From Isoetes taiwanensis (Eukaryota > Streptophyta > Lycopodiopsida > Isoetales > Isoetaceae): DNA of 64,000 nucleotides. The position numbers and the translations under genes are program-made. The stretch spans positions 2,408,841 to 2,472,840 of the forward strand of contig JAJEKV010000048.1 in assembly GCA_021234155.1 (NCBI GenBank), written 5' to 3'. Shown here one piece after another: positions 24,621 through 35,669 of the stretch; within the stretch, counting starts at the first letter, position 1; each line of letters begins with the position of its first letter. The notes beneath the pieces are model-generated. The model worked only from the letters and a program-made list of their open reading frames with translations. It did no database searches and was not told the origin of the DNA.

Positions 24621-25790
24621 TCTCCCATCAAGTAATGTGCTCAAGAACAACACGGACACGAAAAGGACAGAAAGAAATGTCAAAAGAAGGAAACCGGAAG
24701 AGAAAAGAAAAGAAACGACCTGTGCAACAAAAACGAAACCAAACCAGAGGGAAAAAATTATTTTAGGCACAAGATGGACTGAATCGGCCAGGGACGAAAT
24801 GGTTAAGACAAGAATCGGCCAAGGACGAAAAGGTTACAGGTGAAAACAACGGAACAACAGAGGACATCCTAAAAATAATTTAAAGAAAATGCCAAAGGGG
24901 ACGTGGCCGAAATTAAAAAATAAGAAAACAAAGAAGACAACAAACCTGATAGCGAAAGCCGTACAAGCAGCAGCAGAGAAGCGCCCAGAAGGACCGACAA
25001 GCAGAGAGAGGGACTAAGAAAAGGGGGAAAAAGCAAAAATAAAATAAAAATTAAAATTAGAAATTATAAAAGATAGATAGATAGATAGATCGATAGATAG
25101 TATCAAAAGAAAGGGACAAAAAGGAAGGGACAAAATATGGGCAGATATAAATAGTTCAATTAGGCATAGTGCCCAGATGAACCATGCACTAAGAGCACAA
25201 ATACTGCACCTCAATGCTGCAATACCGCATGTACACATGGCAGCGGACAATGCAAGCAACATTGTTATCCCAATGTCTAAACCTTGGAAAGACTTGTAAA
25301 TATGACGAATAATGCATTCAATACATGTAAATGACAGTGTGGAAACAACATCACCGGTCCCCTAAGACAGGACCCAAACTCGCTTCAAATTTCTTCGTTT
25401 AGCCACACAGAACCGTAAAGAGATTTTGTGCAAGGGTACGAAGCTTTGTGTATGTGTGTGTCTCTGTGTGTGTGTGCGTGCGTGCATGCGCGCGCGCGCG
25501 CATGTGTTCGGCCAGTTGATCTCTACTGGACATTAAGAAATCCTCCTCCTTTTCTACAATTATTATCACTTCTATTATATACTTATCCCAACTACCAATT
25601 GTCTTGTTAGTTATGCCTCTATTTTATAGGCTTAATATATATGCAAACTCAATGGATGCATATATGTCTTTGAACATATAACTTGTACTAGAAACGGTGC
25701 CCCCAGCGTTGCTGGTCATAAGCTGAGAACTTGTCAATGATACACTACAGGGACGAGAAAAGAGAGTATTAATCATCCAAAATTACTCCA
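24621..25790. other. Intergenic with two microsatellites
   Basis: No gene seen. A (GATA)n run lies at 25071-25102 and a mixed (TG)n/(GC)n run at 25447-25502. Confidence 0.6.
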
Positions 25791-25799
25791 TCGTTAAAG

Positions 25800-26130
25800 C
25801 ATTTGCCCTTCCTATCTTCCTTTTTCCTTTTCAATTTGTCTTCATATATGTTAACAAATTCTACCTACCTATCTATCCATTGCCCTTCCCCGCTTTCCCC
25901 CTTTCTTCGCTTTGGATTTTTGCTTTCTCCTTTCTATTTTCCTATTCCTCGCTTTTCTGGTTTCCCTTTTTTGTTTGCCCCTATCCTTTTTCCATTTTCC
26001 CTTTCCCATATTCTTATTTCACTTTCTCCCTTTCTTTTTTTTCCTTTTCCTTTTCCCCCTGCCCCTGCGTTTTCCTTTTTTTCCTGTCCTTTTTTCACCT
26101 CCTCCTTTTCCTTTCCCTTCACCCCTGTGA
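25800..26130. repeat. Polypyrimidine-rich tract (plus strand)
   Basis: About 330 bp that is mostly C and T, with repeated TTTTCC/CTTTCC phrases. It keeps several frames open on both strands by composition alone. Confidence 0.75.
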
Positions 26131-27360
26131 TTGTTGCATTGAGTGAATCTAGGCCATCGAATTGAGTGAATCTTGGCCGTTGGATATTTAATGCAAGACA
26201 TGCATACATATTATAAGAAGATATGTTTTACTCTTTAGAAAAGCTAGGTGTTTCTAATACAACATAATAAAGATAGTTTCTCTCGAAGTTGCTCGGTTCT
26301 TGCCTTTTTATGTAACTCTATTGAGGCACTTATCAAGGTTATATGATGTACTATCAATAGAAAAACTACAAAATGCCATTATGTTTTGACGAATTTCACC
26401 CAATGACCATAACTTTTCTTAATTTTACCAAATACCCCTAGTCAACATATATCCTTTTGTAAGATTTCAAGTTTCATAAAATGCCCTTCAGTTTTTCGTA
26501 CTCAATAAAATGCCCTTTTTCAACGGATATTTTTTGGGACGTTTTGGATCAACGCCACTTTTGTGCACGGTTCCTCAAAAGGAAAAGGAAGGCACGGGCT
26601 ACATCAAATTTCCGTCTAATTGAAATCCATTCTGCTCCATCGATTTTTGCTCACAAGCTCTCACGATTCTGCACCGATGTTCTCAAGATTTCTAAAGGAT
26701 CAATCTCTCATGATTACGGGCTCTCACGATTCTGGAGGCACAGGCTCCATCAAATTCGCTCCGACATTCTGCTTCATCTATTTTTGCCTCGCTCCATTGA
26801 TTTTCCTCACAAGCTCTTAAGGGCATTTGAGGAATTAAACTAAAGCTTAAGGGTATTTGAATAACTTTCAAAAACACATTATAGGTTGACCAGGGGCATT
26901 TGGTAAAATTATGAAAAAGTTAGGGGCATGCATGAAATTCTTCAAAAAACATAATGGCATCGGTTGTTTTGTATGGCGGCATGGAAGGTGGGAAGCGGAT
27001 TCGAGGGGCCCCGCCGGTCGTGGGAAGCGGATTCCAGGGCCCCGCGACTGGCGGGATCCGGGAGCGGGTCTGGAATCCGCGACCCACTTCCAGGCTGCCA
27101 CAACATGGCAATGGGAGTTTTGCTTGATTCTTACCTGCTTGATTCTTACCTGCAGGTGACCGCTTGAGTGGAATTGCTGTGCCGCTTTCCATTCCGAAGG
27201 CGGAATCGTCGACCCAGTTGCCATGTTGTGGGTTCTAAGCGAGGTTGTTGTCGGTTCTACACAAGTCCACTAGTTTTTCTTGCATCGTAGATGAGTTGAC
27301 TTGATACAACATTTATCATCTTTTAAACGGTTTCCCGCATGCGAAAAGTGCTGAGTTGCC
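26131..27360. other. Intergenic, no gene recognised
   Basis: Contains a GC-rich patch at 26990-27110 that reuses phrases such as CGACTGGCGGGATCCGGGAG, related to the right part of the MITE at 11120-11150. No coding motif. Confidence 0.4.
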
Positions 27361-27363
27361 TTA

Positions 27364-27411
27364 GGCCGGAAATACTATGCGTCAAGGCCGGAAATACTAT
27401 GCGTCAAGGCA
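27364..27411. repeat. Two tandem copies of a 24-bp unit
   Basis: GCCGGAAATACTATGCGTCAAG occurs twice back to back. Confidence 0.85.
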
Positions 27412-27519
27412 AGTGGGTCTACCTTCCGGCAGTTTCTTTCTGCATCCATTCTAATCAAAGAATAATGGCAAATCGCTACCAAAAAACCTGTAGAATCCGG
27501 TTAGATTTGCCTTGACGTC

Positions 27520-27561
27520 GTGGAACGGGAAGGGGTAATGCCCGACCCCTTCCCGTTCCAC
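27520..27561. repeat. Perfect 17-bp inverted repeat, 8-nt loop
   Basis: Arms 27520-27536 (GTGGAACGGGAAGGGGT) and 27545-27561 are exact reverse complements; flanking CTTGAC/GTCAAG extends the symmetry. Confidence 0.9.
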
Positions 27562-28089
27562 ATTAAGTCAAGTTGTTTTCAGTGTATTAACTTTGTTGAC
27601 AGTCCCCCAAACCGTTTTTCTGCACTTTAGATCGATGGGCTGCAGCTCATACAATATACAAGGAACTACTGACCATTATTTGAGATTGTGGCACAATATG
27701 AAGGTAAAAAAGAAACCTTGTAAATGTTTGTTTACCCCTTCAAGTCAGATTCTGGCTCCTAAATTTGTATGCTTCAATTGAGGCAAATCTGTATGCATGC
27801 TTTCAATCTTTCAAAACAAAGCATGTCACCCAACTGCGACCAAAAGAGACAGCCTTTGCTCTTGCATCTAAGATCCTATCTGGAACCTTGTTGGTATCTA
27901 CACCACTATGATGACAAAGGGGCAACAGAAGCCACATGCTAGCATACGAATGCCAATTTAAATTAAGCGCCTTCTGTGGCATAGACGGATTAACTATCTA
28001 CACGAATGCCTATAATGCAAAAACTGTAACCAAAAGTTTATAAATAATGTAAAGAAAACATTACTTACTGCTGACTGGAAGGTGGTCTT
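27562..28089. other. Intergenic, no gene recognised
   Basis: No motif-bearing frame or repeat structure noticed. Confidence 0.45.
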
Positions 28090-28127
28090 GCCCGTTACTA
28101 TCTATCAAGATGCATCAGGTGGTTTTG

Positions 28128-28785
28128 ATTTCCTGCAAACGACTTCATACAACAAGGATTTATTGATAAATTTTGTAAAAGCTGATAGCAACTTGCATTT
28201 GAACAGTGAAAGACGGAAGATGAGACAATGCAAAGTTCCCAAAAGACCATGAAAGGACTCTTTAGAAAAGCTTTGACCTGTACAGAATGCTTAGATAGAA
28301 TTGAACCACCTTCAAGCACCAGCAAGCTAAAACTAGTACCAATACAAGCTAGCACAGGTCAACATCGTCAACATCGAGATCAGCAGAGAATGGCCACAAA
28401 AGGGAGCCACGTCAAGAAAATAGATCCAACTGAAAGTGAAAAGAAAACAAATGATATTCCTGCATCTACGACAAGTCTGCTAGTGCATGTAATACTTGCA
28501 GATTTTAAAAAATTTGTGTCAGGAATGTAAGGGAATTGCAAACCATCGACTGGCCTCGTAGACAACTTCATACAACAAGGATCTGTTGATGAATTTTTGG
28601 AAGTTAACAGCAACATGCATTTGAACAAAGAAAACGATGATGCCCATAAGACAATCCAAAGTTCCCAACAAAGGCCATTGCCCCCCTGGAAAGGAGAGTA
28701 GAACAGACTGCTTTAGGTGGAATCGAACCACCTTCTAGCACCAGCAAGCTATACCTAGTACCAAACGTCCTTGCCTTACACTGCC
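28128..28785. repeat. Direct duplication (period about 423 bp) carrying a tRNA-like B box
   Basis: Copy 1 (about 28128-28365) and copy 2 (about 28535-28785) share ACTTCATACAACAAGGAT, GAACA...GACAATGCAAAGTTCCCAA-like sequence and GAACCACCTTCNAGCACCAG. On the minus strand copy 2 has GGTGGTTCGATTCCACC (28733-28715), a good pol III B box; copy 1 has it degenerated. Probably a duplicated SINE-like unit. Confidence 0.65.
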
Positions 28786-28869
28786 CTAGCTACCGCAAGT
28801 AAACACTGAGATAATGGCCACAAGTGACAGTTAAATCAAGACAACAGATGCAACTGAAAGATAAAAGAA

Positions 28870-29665
28870 AAAGAAGAAAGATAAAGCTTGAGCATATTAT
28901 TTGATTCAACGTATGCTTGAGCATATTATTTGATTCAGCTTCTTAATACTATCCTGCTTAGGATGCCATTATGATGTTCCTACCTACATCATGTCCGCAG
29001 GTAATACTTCCAGATATAATTAAACCGATTTTTGGATAATTTGTCTCAGGAAAATAGAGACAATAGCAAACAATAGTAGCCTGACTCTCCTATTATATGA
29101 CATGTATATCAAATAATTTTCTGCCGCTTTATTACAGCATGTGAAAATGTAACATAGGCATAACATGCAAGCCTTCACTCAAAGCTTAAACCTCTCCTTC
29201 ACAAACATTAGATTTAATAAGAGGCATTGTAAAAACCAAATGGCTAGTTAGATTATCTAATGGCTATAGCAGGCTTTTTGATAGCAACTTCCAAAACATG
29301 ACATGCAATCATAAATTCAAAATGAGAACATAGACAAAAGCAGAATCCTATAAAACCTACCAATAGACTAGGTGACATTTCAAACCACCTGATTGAATTG
29401 AACCATAATTGAAGAAAATTGGCTAACAAATTTATTGAGTATGAATAGAGTAAAACAACTTCTAAGGCTACGCATACCTTTGTTCGAATACACCTGTAAC
29501 TATGGTAGTACACAGTTCCTTTTTTGCCGTCGTGCACAGAGGTGGAGTCCCTGCATGACAACAAGACACCTCTGGACACAAGAACAATTACAATTCATAA
29601 ACAATACGTTACAGCTGACCCTGCTGAAAAATGTCAAGTCACAAATTTTAAGCAAGAAGAGACTC
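28870..29665. other. 3' flank of the C2 gene
   Basis: AT-rich DNA downstream of the SRC2-like stop codon. A short direct repeat GCTTGAGCATATTATTTGAT lies at 28886-28936. No other gene seen. Confidence 0.5.
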
Positions 29666-30451
29666 TCAGTTATCACCACCAGCTCCCATGAAATCAAACG
29701 AGTCATCACCAGTATAACCTCCTGCCTCAAATGAGATATCACTCAACAAATCTGACATCAACAAACCAGTCATTGCACCACCAGTTCCACTATTAAGTCC
29801 CATGCCAATTCCAAGTGCTGTAACTCCACTGGAAAGACGAGAAAAACGAGCGGGCTGCTGTCCTGAGGAAGCAAAGGCAGACTGATAATCCTGCTGCTGA
29901 GGTGTGGAGGGCTGAGAATAACATAATCTGTCTTCATCTGGAGGAGGTGAAGACTCTGAGCCTTCCAATGCTAGCTGACTTGGTATCTCAATATTGCGTG
30001 GAGTCCGAGGAGTGGTGCAGCTTCTTTCGCTCAAACGAACTTGAATATTTAAGATACCTTTGAATCTCCCTGAGGGGCGACGAACTTGGTAACACATTGG
30101 GACGTACTCATTCCTGACATTGGGGAAGGCAAGTATTTCTTCAAAAGGGACTCTAACATAACCTACTGGCTGATCTCTTAATGCACTACGACTCATAATT
30201 TCCATCATCAGGGCGGCATTTGGTTGCCTTATCATCTGCTCTGACACGGTTAAATTAAGCCTATGATTCCATGTTGGATTTCTTCCCCCCTTTCTCTCCA
30301 CATGAGTAGTCACCTTTGATGCAGGATTTATATACACTGCTACATACGTCCTCATTTTCCCAAAAAATGAAACATCTTTGAGACTTTGTCCAGATATTAC
30401 TCTTACTTGTAGTCGACATTCGTCTTGTAGTCGCCATTCGTCTGTAGCCAT
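29666..30451 (-). CDS. SRC2-like C2-domain protein
   Basis: I take the ATG at 30451 (MATDEWRLQDECRLQVRVIS), giving 261 residues in one exon; upstream in frame there is only TTG. Residues about 12-140 form a single C2 domain: LQVRVISGQSLKDVSFFGKM, the GRNPTWNHRLNLTV core and VGYVRVPFEEI. A Ser/Pro/Gln-rich linker (145-205) leads to a Gly-rich C-terminus (GIGMGL...GGAMTGLLMSDLLSDISFEAGGY), which matches the end of plant SRC2 (cold-regulated C2) proteins. SRC2 members associate with membranes and, in Arabidopsis, with a respiratory burst oxidase. Usual acidic Ca2+ ligands in the first loop are missing here (KMRTY), so binding is likely Ca2+-independent. There is no lesion and I treat it as functional. 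Confidence 0.9.
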   Translation of the reverse strand: MATDEWRLQDECRLQVRVISGQSLKDVSFFGKMRTYVAVYINPASKVTTHVERKGGRNPTWNHRLNLTVSEQMIRQPNAALMMEIMSRSALRDQPVGYVRVPFEEILAFPNVRNEYVPMCYQVRRPSGRFKGILNIQVRLSERSCTTPRTPRNIEIPSQLALEGSESSPPPDEDRLCYSQPSTPQQQDYQSAFASSGQQPARFSRLSSGVTALGIGMGLNSGTGGAMTGLLMSDLLSDISFEAGGYTGDDSFDFMGAGGDN

Positions 30452-30822
30452 TACGTGCCTAGCCAACTGCCGAGTAGTGGATCATTTCCTTTGGACTCGA
30501 TTTCTAGGGATAGGCAGCATATATTAAGCCATGAAATTCAGATCTAAACCCCACAGGTTGGGAAATGCTAGTAGTGGGTTCCAAGGAAGCCCAGCATGAA
30601 AAATCATGCCGAGATGGTTCGCCGATTCGCACCCACAAAAAATGAAGGAAATTGGCAGCAGAAGAACTTACAGGAGAATGTCGGAAAGGCATCAAAGCGC
30701 TCCGGCATACAGCACGAAGAGTCACATAGCGACTGTTTGGATGTGGCCACGTAGGTCAGGGCCATAACTACGTGGAATATGTACCTATTAGTGTAAAAAT
30801 AAAGAGAAATGCTATAATTCAA

Positions 30823-30920
30823 TTTTTTGGGTTGCCCCTAGGGGGGCAAACCCTTGTTTATGTGGGCTTTTGGCATATCCTAGGTATATGCTAGAATATC
30901 CCTAGGATATGCTGGTGACT
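30823..30920 (+). repeat. Hairpin repeat, copy B
   Basis: Second copy of the 11211-11310 unit, same orientation: TTTTTTGGGTTGCCCCTAGG, GGGGGCAAACCC, then GGCATATCCTAGGTATAT. It lies just upstream of the C2 gene. Confidence 0.75.
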
Positions 30921-31446
30921 GCTCAAAACTTATGATTGGTCAGAAACTCTCGGTCCTGTTGGGGCGTACCGCTCTCAAATCGCTAACCCGGAGAGGTCCA
31001 ATGATTTGGGTTTTTCGCAGACGGCAGAGCATATGACGCCCTATTAGCTTGTGATAAGAGCTGGAGTAATAGTTAGCTCTGCAAGCAAATTAGTTTAACT
31101 GCTCTGTTTTCAGAACTTACAACATCAACAGGGATTCTGAGCTTTGAATTACGTTGCTGTGCTTGGCAGAGCATGGAAGCTTTGGGCTAAAATGTGTTCT
31201 GTATATTTATCCATCTAAAACAGCACTATGTTGGGGATATTTCTCAAACAGCCCGTTGCCAGGATTCTTTTTAAGCCACCGGGTGTTCAAGAGTTTGAAA
31301 TCATCATATTGAGGTCGGACTTGAATTTTAGGGGTATTCGAATGGCTTACAATGGAGAAACTGGAGATTAGGGATGCAAATGCTATCCGACGGACGGATT
31401 AAGCACTTCAATTGAAGTAAGTGAGTGCATGGAGGCATTTGGTTCC
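30921..31446. other. Left flank of the LTR retrotransposon
   Basis: No recognised gene. A MEAFGS-encoding ATG at 31429 directly abuts the 5' LTR and may be the original 5' end of the JAZ-like gene now at 54 kb (inference). Confidence 0.4.
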
Positions 31447-33021
31447 TGTGACGTTCCAGGGAAATATACGCCATAAATACGTATATTTCCAGGTCCGTCA
31501 CTATACAAGTCTATCTTCATAGCCTTGTATACCATAGATTGTGGCACTAGGGGGCATGACTAAGTTATTCATATAACTTAGCCAACCTTAGGTTAAGACC
31601 ATTTTCCACGTGGCCTTAACCTATTGGCACCCGCCACACCTGACTTACCCTATTGGAGCCATGTGGCATAACATGTGAACCCCTAACCTATAAAGGCCTA
31701 AACCCTAACCCTAGGCCTCTTTTCTCGCTCCAACAATGATGGGAACCTTCTTCGCCGAAACTCCGCTTTTGAACCGAATCCTTGTGTACTGACATAGCGT
31801 GGCGCCCCAGGCGTGAGTGCATCGCCAGAGTGGGAGCTACCTCGAACACCTTGAAGATCATGGAGACGCCCGGAGTGGGAGGGAGTGCTTCCGGCGCGTA
31901 TGTGGAGTAGTGCTTTAGTAGTCCATCCGGAAGTTAGCACTCCGGATGGGTTAGTATGTCGTATCTAGAGTAGAGCCACCCTAGAACAGATTCAACATCT
32001 TGAACCCTAATCAAGGAACCCTAACCCAAAGTTAGATATGTATGATTAGGTTAAGATGTTCTTATGATGATTATCATGTTATGATGCTATGTGATGTTGG
32101 TTGATCATGTTTGATCCTCTTGTATTGGGAAGGGGGTAGAGACCTAGTAGCCATTATGTAGTATGCTCCTAGTCTAGATCCCTTAGTTCCTATTAGATGC
32201 GGCTTTGTGCATAGGAACCCACCGGGCTATGAGGCTATGATGTGACTCGGCACTACACAACGGGCTAGAGGCAATCTGCGGAGGGAGGATCCCCGCCGAA
32301 GCGGGCTACGGGATCCCATAGCCCGGGGTGCATGGGTCCGACACCTCACGGAGCAATGGTGTCGCCTCACTCTCGGGGAGCTGCAAGCGTCGGCCTTTGG
32401 CCTCGCTTTGGGGGGTTAAGTCAAACGAATCGCGGTGTGTCGCCACGATTCTCTATCCGCCTGGGGAACCTCTAGACCCCGAAGGGGAGATGCAACCCTT
32501 CCTCGCCTCATCGGACGGGGAGATGCAACCCTGAGTAGTCTCGATGGGTGATGCCATGAGATTGCATATCCCAAGGCGAGAGTCATGTCGAAAGCCCATC
32601 TAGCCCATTCAAAGTATGCACAGGGAGGGGCGGATGGAGTGGTCAACCCTAGCCATTGTCTATAGCCAGCCCATTTGTTATGACTCGGGATGCTCTATCT
32701 TGAGGCCTAGCTGGTCGGTCATCCTCCTTATGAGTCGGAGCCATGGGTAGGAGCTCTCATGTTTTATGGCATATGTTTATCTTCTTTGTAGCTATGGATA
32801 TGGATGGACTACCCTTCGAGGTAGTATGATGTATTGTTATTGCTAGTTCTGACGTTGTTTATGCTTCCGCTGTGATAGGAGCCCATAGGGGAAGGGCACG
32901 CAAGACACCTTCGTGTCCCCTTCCCACTAGGATCATCTCAGGATCATCTCGGGCCGAAGGACCGGATGGGGGATTTCCTGCGGAGTGTACCCGTGCGTCG
33001 ACATTTTAGCGAGGGCCCACA
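31447..33021 (+). repeat. 5' LTR
   Basis: About 1575 bp, from TGTGACG to CACA just before the primer site. A TATAAA lies at 31689-31694 as the likely LTR promoter. Most of its length aligns with the 3' LTR, with scattered substitutions and indels. Confidence 0.9.
31689..31694 (+). promoter_or_regulatory. LTR TATA box
   Basis: TATAAA within CCTAACCTATAAAGGCC, conserved in the 3' LTR at 52619-52624. Confidence 0.6.
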
Positions 33022-33022
33022 A

Positions 33023-33032
33023 TGGTATCAGA
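33023..33032 (+). other. Primer-binding site, interrupted
   Basis: TGGTATCAGA, as used by gypsy elements primed with initiator tRNA-Met, two bases after the LTR. Its continuation (GC...) is found at 33269 beyond the inserted SINE. Confidence 0.8.
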
Positions 33033-33263
33033 TAGATAGATAGATAGTATTTTAATGTCACACCACTAGGCAGCATCCAACTGGATATGTGACCACACAC
33101 CACACCACATTGCTCCGGTTGGGCCCTCGCCTTTAACCACTTTACATTGCATCTGTGGTTTTGACACCCACCTGTCGAGAAAAGATTTCGGGCGTCTCAA
33201 CTCGAGACCTACATTTGCTAGAACTAGTGTGTTACCACTAGACTAAACACCCAGACGCAATGT
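33033..33263 (-). mobile_element. tRNA-derived SINE inserted in the primer-binding site
   Basis: Flanked by TCAGA on both sides (33028-33032 and 33264-33268). On the minus strand it starts near GTCTGGGTGTTTAGTCTAG, with an A box TAGTCTAGTGGTAAC (33246-33232) and a B box GGTCTCGAGTTGAGACGCC (about 33210-33191). It ends GTGACATTAAAATACTATC plus CTAT repeats. This is the layout of a plant Au-like SINE. Confidence 0.8.
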
Positions 33264-33289
33264 TCAGAGCAATGTTCTTGGTTGACCAA

Positions 33290-35060
33290 GAGCTAGCCCT
33301 GACCATATCCCTGAATAGGTAGACTAACTGGCCTAGCTAATGAATGGAATGAGAATTCCAGTCTTGAACCGCAAAATGTGGGAGAAATTTTTTTTCCATT
33401 AGTAGGGTCATAATTAGATTAAGTATAGTCTAAGTGGTAGAAATAATACAGTCAAAGAAATCTTCTAGTAATTTGAGCTCAAGTTGTTCATGAACCGCAC
33501 CTTCCAAGCAAAAAATTGAACGAGAAATCGCTCAAAAGAAAGCTTGAAAGAAGATGGCGTGAAATGACCACTACTTGGCCCAAAAAGGAATTAGGGAATT
33601 GTGAGAAATAGTTAAGTGATTAGGGAAAGTACCTTAATTAATAACCCATAGTTATAATAAAATTATTCTTAAGAAAAGTAGCTACTAAATCTATGGAAGC
33701 ACCTCTACTCCTTAAAAGTTCCCAAATGGTAGCTTGAACCTCTCCTTTACCCTTGTAAGGCGAATTATAAGCTAATCTCCGAAGCTGCCAGAAGAGTGTC
33801 CACCGAACGAACAGTCGACGAGATCGATCCAAAGGAGCCGCGAAGATAGAGGCAAGATCGCTCGAAGAGGCCACCATTAAGGAAGCTAAGTCGTTGGGAG
33901 GACCAAACAAGTAGCTAGGAAGGTTAGAAGCTCCAGCTTGCACCTAACGTTTGAAGCACTCACGGCATGGCGACAAGCAAGTTCTTGAGGCCTGCGACCT
34001 AGGCCGGGCGAATGGTTAGCCACTCAAGCTCTTCTGGACGAATCCTTTCACTCATAGAGGAGCAACGATTTAGCACTTCAGTGAATGATCGCAAGGCTCT
34101 GGGGAATCGAGATCGCATGCCTCGCCCTGAGGTGAAGAGCAAGTAGCAAGAGCAACCTTGGCAACAGGAGCAACCCCAGCAAGAATGTGAAGAGCAGGTG
34201 AGGAACAAGTAGTAAGAGCAACCTCGACGACAAAGAGCAACCCCCAAAAAAACCCGTAAGAGTAGGTGCAGTGCGGGCAGGAGCAACCCTCGAGCAAAGT
34301 AAGCAACCCCAACACCAAGAAGACTACTTGAGCAGCAGCGTACAGAGCAACCCCTAGCCACGGTGAACAAGCAAGCCAGGGGAGCAGCAAACCAATGCGG
34401 AAGAAAAGGAAGGAAGAGACGTAGGCAAGGGAGAAGCGAACAAAGATGTGTGAAGATAGGCATAGGGCGAGCGTGGTTGTCAGAGAACCACAATCGGACG
34501 AACCAGAGGAGGATGAGCCCGAGGAGGAAGGACCACACCAACAGGAGAGGGGAGCAAGAGGCAAAAGAAGAAGAGGAGGAGGAGGCCAAAGAACAGATGA
34601 GGCCTATGCTCGGCAACCATATCCAATGCAGTCCAAGGAGGGCAACATCAGCGAGAAGCTACTTAAAGCGGAAGCAAGATATAGAGTACGAGAAGAAGAA
34701 GGCAGCATGCAAGATTTATCTCCGCCAATGGATCTGACAAGGTAGCCGACCAGGGTCGAAAAGCAAGCCTCCACCACCTCGACTCGATTCTTCGAAGAAG
34801 GTCCGCCATGGGCCAAATCCCCAGCACAGTAGAGCTGCTCAGCATATTCGGCATTGCCAATAGCGTACCAGTCTGATCCAGAAACTCTCTTTTCGAGTGC
34901 CTACACCAAGGGTCTACCCAGGAGTTCAAGATGGGCGACGACTACCGAACCACATCAACGACGGCAGGATCTCGCCAGGAAGCGGCCAAAGCCGAGGAGG
35001 CCAAGATCTGCACCCTTGATGGTCCGAGCCCTATAGGAGGCAGCAGAGGCGGAGCTTATA
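33290..35060 (+). other. Probable gag region of the LTR element, unrecognisable
   Basis: No clear capsid or zinc-knuckle motif. 34130-34360 is a degenerate minisatellite around GAGCAACC. Basic/acidic low-complexity frames at 34446-34745 are open but I cannot identify them. A frame on the minus strand (33638-33943) starts only at GTG and is doubtful. TATATAAATATT lies at 35058-35069. Confidence 0.35.
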
Positions 35061-35564
35061 TAAATATTAGTTTTTCCTGTACATTGTTTTTACTCATTAA
35101 AAGTAAATTTACTGTAAATTAATTGCTTGTAGGATATAAAAATGTTCTTGTATAAATTAATTGTAGTAGAATCCCTTGCATTTAACTTAAAATGCCCTTA
35201 ATTGGCTAAGTAGCATAAAATTCTGACATAGAAATAAAAAATTGGCTCGAAATCGGCGAACCCACCCGAGTCACTTGATTTAGGGCTAAATTGATCCAAA
35301 TTTCGTACTAAAAGTTAGTAAATTGCTTAGAATTTGCCTAAAAACCCAGTTTAGAAGTCAATTTCAGCAAAGAATCATCTAAAAATGACAACTTCGGCGA
35401 AATCGGAAGGGTCCGCGCCAGACGTTTTGCAAAAATGCATTGAAAAGTTCTTTAGTGAAAAGTTCTTTAGTGCACACGCTAGCCTTCTGCCATGCATTCT
35501 AGTGTCTTATAGTACCCCATTCTAGCTTTTCAATCTATTTGAACCTCATCTTAAAAAAATTCCC

Positions 35565-35660
35565 ACAGTAGTGAGAATCGAACCTCCCACCCATAAGGTT
35601 GAACCTCCCCAAACCACGCCCCCCCTCCCCCCCCGTGCTAACCACTGAAGGCGGGCATCG
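35565..35660 (-). mobile_element. SINE fragment (A and B boxes)
   Basis: On the minus strand, CAGTGGTTAGCAC (35647-35635) is an A box and GGAGGTTCGATTCTC (35586-35572) a strong B box, separated by a G-rich expansion. This is typical of plant tRNA-derived SINEs. The 3' end, after AATTTTTTTAAG, is not defined. Confidence 0.6.
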
Positions 35661-35669
35661 TTTATGTTT

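Noticed and set aside
25800-26200. Long frames on both strands at a putative Pro/Phe- or Lys/Glu-rich protein
   Set aside because: Simple polypyrimidine tract; frames are open only because of composition.
28715-28800. Functional tRNA gene
   Set aside because: Only the B box is good; I could not form a proper acceptor stem or anticodon arm, and the block is part of a larger duplication.
30452-30466. Extending the C2 protein by five codons to 30466
   Set aside because: That codon is TTG; ATG at 30451 starts the conserved region.
31700-31720. Telomere-like CCCTAAACCCTAACCCT sequence in the LTR
   Set aside because: Only two to three degenerate units, conserved in both LTRs downstream of the TATA box, so it belongs to the LTR and not to an interstitial telomere.
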